Part shown: positions 62,678 to 64,000 of the stretch, piece by piece | How the letters are laid out: each line of letters begins with the position of its first letter | How positions within the stretch are numbered: the stretch's first letter is position 1 | Source: Aerococcus viridans | Lineage (GTDB): Bacteria > Bacillota > Bacilli > Lactobacillales > Aerococcaceae | Direction of reading: 5' to 3' | NCBI RefSeq assembly: GCF_002871935.1 | Contig: NZ_PNHQ01000002.1 | Coordinates: 1 to 64,000, forward strand | DNA length: 64,000 bases | Made by a program: the position numbers and the translations under genes | The notes under the pieces: model-generated | What the model was told of the DNA's origin: nothing | Seen by the model: only the letters and a program-made list of their open reading frames with translations | The model's database searches: none

Positions 62678-63127
62678 CTACTCAAAGTCAGCATTGGTGT
62701 CATTGATACCTAGTTCGTTCCATTCATATTTGGTTAGTTTGGTTTTAAAAATGCCTACTTGAGATTTACCTTGTATGAACAATGACTTCTCTCGAACATT
62801 TGCATTCCAATAAATATTCCCTTTTGATAATTCCCACCCTTTAATTTTAGCGTAGTAAAGTGGCTCTTTTTCTACTTCGTAACCAAATAAGATAGCATGG
62901 AAAAGCTTTGTTTTATTATCAAGAACATAACCAACTCTTTCTTCGTCATGCTCACGTTCAAAATTAGACATTGATTTATACAATCCATTTCCCCAACCAA
63001 CTTGCGATACTAATTGGATTGCGTGTTCTTCTTTTGTAGCTCCATAACCATCTTGTTCCGTTGGTACATCTTTATACCAATCATCAAACCATTTCGGCAC
63101 AACTGGTTTATCAATTTCAATTTTCAT
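62678..63127 (-). CDS. phage DUF1642-like protein
   Basis: 149 residues. The pattern KPVVPKWFDDWYKDV at the start and YYAKIKGWELSKGNIYWNANV in the second half is typical of DUF1642 proteins in the early-to-late junction of lactic phages. Function unknown. ATG at 63127 is 7 bases after GGAGG. Confidence 0.8.
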   Translation of the reverse strand: MKIEIDKPVVPKWFDDWYKDVPTEQDGYGATKEEHAIQLVSQVGWGNGLYKSMSNFEREHDEERVGYVLDNKTKLFHAILFGYEVEKEPLYYAKIKGWELSKGNIYWNANVREKSLFIQGKSQVGIFKTKLTKYEWNELGINDTNADFE

Positions 63128-63195
63128 GCTTATTCCTCCCACTTTCCCTTTTCCCCACCATTTTCGTAAGTTTCCAGTAAATCGGAAATTTTAAC

Positions 63196-63714
63196 CTAAA
63201 CTTTTACTTCCTTCACTCGCTTAACCATTTCCCAGCGCCCACCAACGTTTCTAAACGTGATAAATTCTTTCTTAATAAATCTTTTCTTCTTGACTGCACC
63301 TTCTTTTAACAGGTCATTCTTAAAATACTGCTTAAATTTCAAGTATTCTTGCCAGCTTGAAAGTGTAGCTTTTCCTTTCTCAATAGACCGCATTCGTTCA
63401 CGCCCGACGCCCAATTCTTTGCCTAAATCGGTAACAGATAGCCCCTTATCACGTCTTAACTTTCGTATCTTCTCACCATCAACGTTCATGACGATGTTCT
63501 TTTGCTGTTGATATTTCCGTATAGCCCCGACGCTATTCCAATCTTCGCCAAAATAATTAGCAAACATTTGTTCCGTTTTCTTTGTTAAAAAATTTTCACG
63601 TTTTGCGATTTGTATATTCGTGTATTTAATACCCGTCTTTTTGCAAAGATATGTGCCATGCAAGCCATAGCTAAATTGCAACAAATCGATGATTTCTGCC
63701 ACACTATATCCCAT
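63196..63714 (-). CDS. phage regulator with XRE helix-turn-helix
   Basis: 172 residues. The N-terminal half (SVAEIIDLLQFSYGLHGTYLCKKTG) looks like a weak second helix-turn-helix. Residues about 78-120 are an XRE-type domain (KIRKLRRDKGLSVTDLGKELGVGRERMRSIEKG). The C-terminus is strongly basic. Not in the usual repressor position; it may act on middle or late genes. Confidence 0.75.
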   Translation of the reverse strand: MGYSVAEIIDLLQFSYGLHGTYLCKKTGIKYTNIQIAKRENFLTKKTEQMFANYFGEDWNSVGAIRKYQQQKNIVMNVDGEKIRKLRRDKGLSVTDLGKELGVGRERMRSIEKGKATLSSWQEYLKFKQYFKNDLLKEGAVKKKRFIKKEFITFRNVGGRWEMVKRVKEVKV

Positions 63715-63725
63715 AGTTTACCCTC

Positions 63726-64000
63726 CTATTCCGACCAATTTAGATATCCACTAACCGCCACAATTGCATACGCTGCGAATGAAGCCACTAATATCCAGTT
63801 ACCTACTGATGCCCACACGATGATGTTGATGATGTTAGATAGCACCCATAATAGCCACCCATCAGCATTACCATTCATTTGACGTAACTGTGCGCCAATT
63901 GCAATACCATTTTGTACGCTATCTAGCACTACCATATTGCCGTCAAAGAACTTACTTACTAACCCCATCACCAAGGTGCCAAATGCGATGTAAGTGATGA
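63726..64000 (-). CDS. pnuC: nicotinamide mononucleotide/riboside transporter PnuC, C-terminal part
   Basis: The C-terminal 91 residues visible, open to the window edge, so the gene is partial. Shows IAIGAQLRQMNGNADGWLLW, WASVGNWILVASFAAYAIVAVSGYLNW, matching the last membrane helices of PnuC. It imports NAD precursors; phage copies are known. The TTG-GTG-ATG codons near 63970 are internal, since the frame continues upstream. Confidence 0.85.
   Translation of the reverse strand, partial: ITYIAFGTLVMGLVSKFFDGNMVVLDSVQNGIAIGAQLRQMNGNADGWLLWVLSNIINIIVWASVGNWILVASFAAYAIVAVSGYLNWSE

Larger units (their letters stand above)
34609..64000 (-). mobile_element. siphovirus-type prophage, right part, continues past the window
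   Basis: A continuous minus-strand set of packaging, head, tail and lysis genes, in the order normal for Siphoviridae-type phages of Gram-positive bacteria. It ends at a tRNA-Thr next to a lysogenic-conversion-type gene. The integrase, repressor and replication genes are not in the window. No structural gene looks broken, apart from terL, which is split by an intein system. Confidence 0.93.

Overview
The window is low-GC Gram-positive DNA of Lactobacillales type. Evidence for this is polC, the rpsB-tsf-pyrH-frr and uppS-cdsA-rseP blocks, a RexAB-type recombination nuclease, an LmrCD/BmrCD-like ABC pair, strong AGGAGG ribosome binding sites, and frequent TTG and GTG starts. Aerococcaceae or Carnobacteriaceae is my guess for the family; the sequence alone does not fix the genus.

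Layout of the host part. Positions 1-1589 hold an ISL3-family insertion sequence whose left end is outside the window; it sits about 30 bp beyond the polC stop. Positions 1619-34379 are core genes, nearly all on the minus strand. In transcription order they are trmK, a NIF3-like gene, pepT, rexB/addB and rexA/addA; then tRNA-Gly, an RNase HI with an N-terminal viroplasmin-like domain, lspA, an rluD-type gene, yneF and two ABC half-transporters; then plsC, an AI-2E-like membrane protein, a SWIM-SNF2 helicase, rpsB, tsf, pyrH and frr; and finally uppS, cdsA, rseP and polC. A fragment of a sensor histidine kinase lies on the opposite strand between frr and uppS. A tRNA-Thr(CGT) at 34536-34608 borders the next region.

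Layout of the prophage. From about 34.6 kb to the window end is a siphovirus-type prophage with its late genes on the minus strand. In transcription order it has early/middle small genes (pnuC, an XRE regulator, a DUF1642-like gene, a NrdH-like redoxin), then a DUF1492/ArpU-like late regulator. Four phased TGACAT repeats overlap the 3' end of that regulator gene and precede a promoter. A leader of about 500 nt follows; it looks like a large structured RNA ending in an intrinsic terminator. Then come terS, a fractured terL, portal, minor head protein, small unknown genes, scaffold, decoration-like protein, major capsid protein, four head-tail connector genes, major tail protein, tail chaperone pair, tape measure, distal tail protein, a 1774-residue tail/receptor-binding protein, holin and amidase endolysin. 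After the lysis terminator lies an independently promoted Abi_2-family gene with a short structured RNA in its 5' region.

Two systems stand out. (1) The terminase large subunit is split by a natural split intein. TerL-N with the intein N-half (58746-60242), a free-standing HNH endonuclease with its own promoter (58092-58700), and the intein C-half with the last 30 residues of TerL (57914-58231) are three separately translated genes. All the expected splicing residues are visible, and the break falls inside the catalytic motif of the terminase nuclease. (2) The Abi_2/AbiF-like HEPN protein (34973-35893) is preceded by a promoter and a roughly 60-nt three-stem RNA ending in a T-tract, which looks like an RNA-controlled toxin or phage-defence module at the edge of the prophage. 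The structured leader upstream of terS is a third candidate for new biology. Integrase, repressor and replication genes must lie beyond position 64000.
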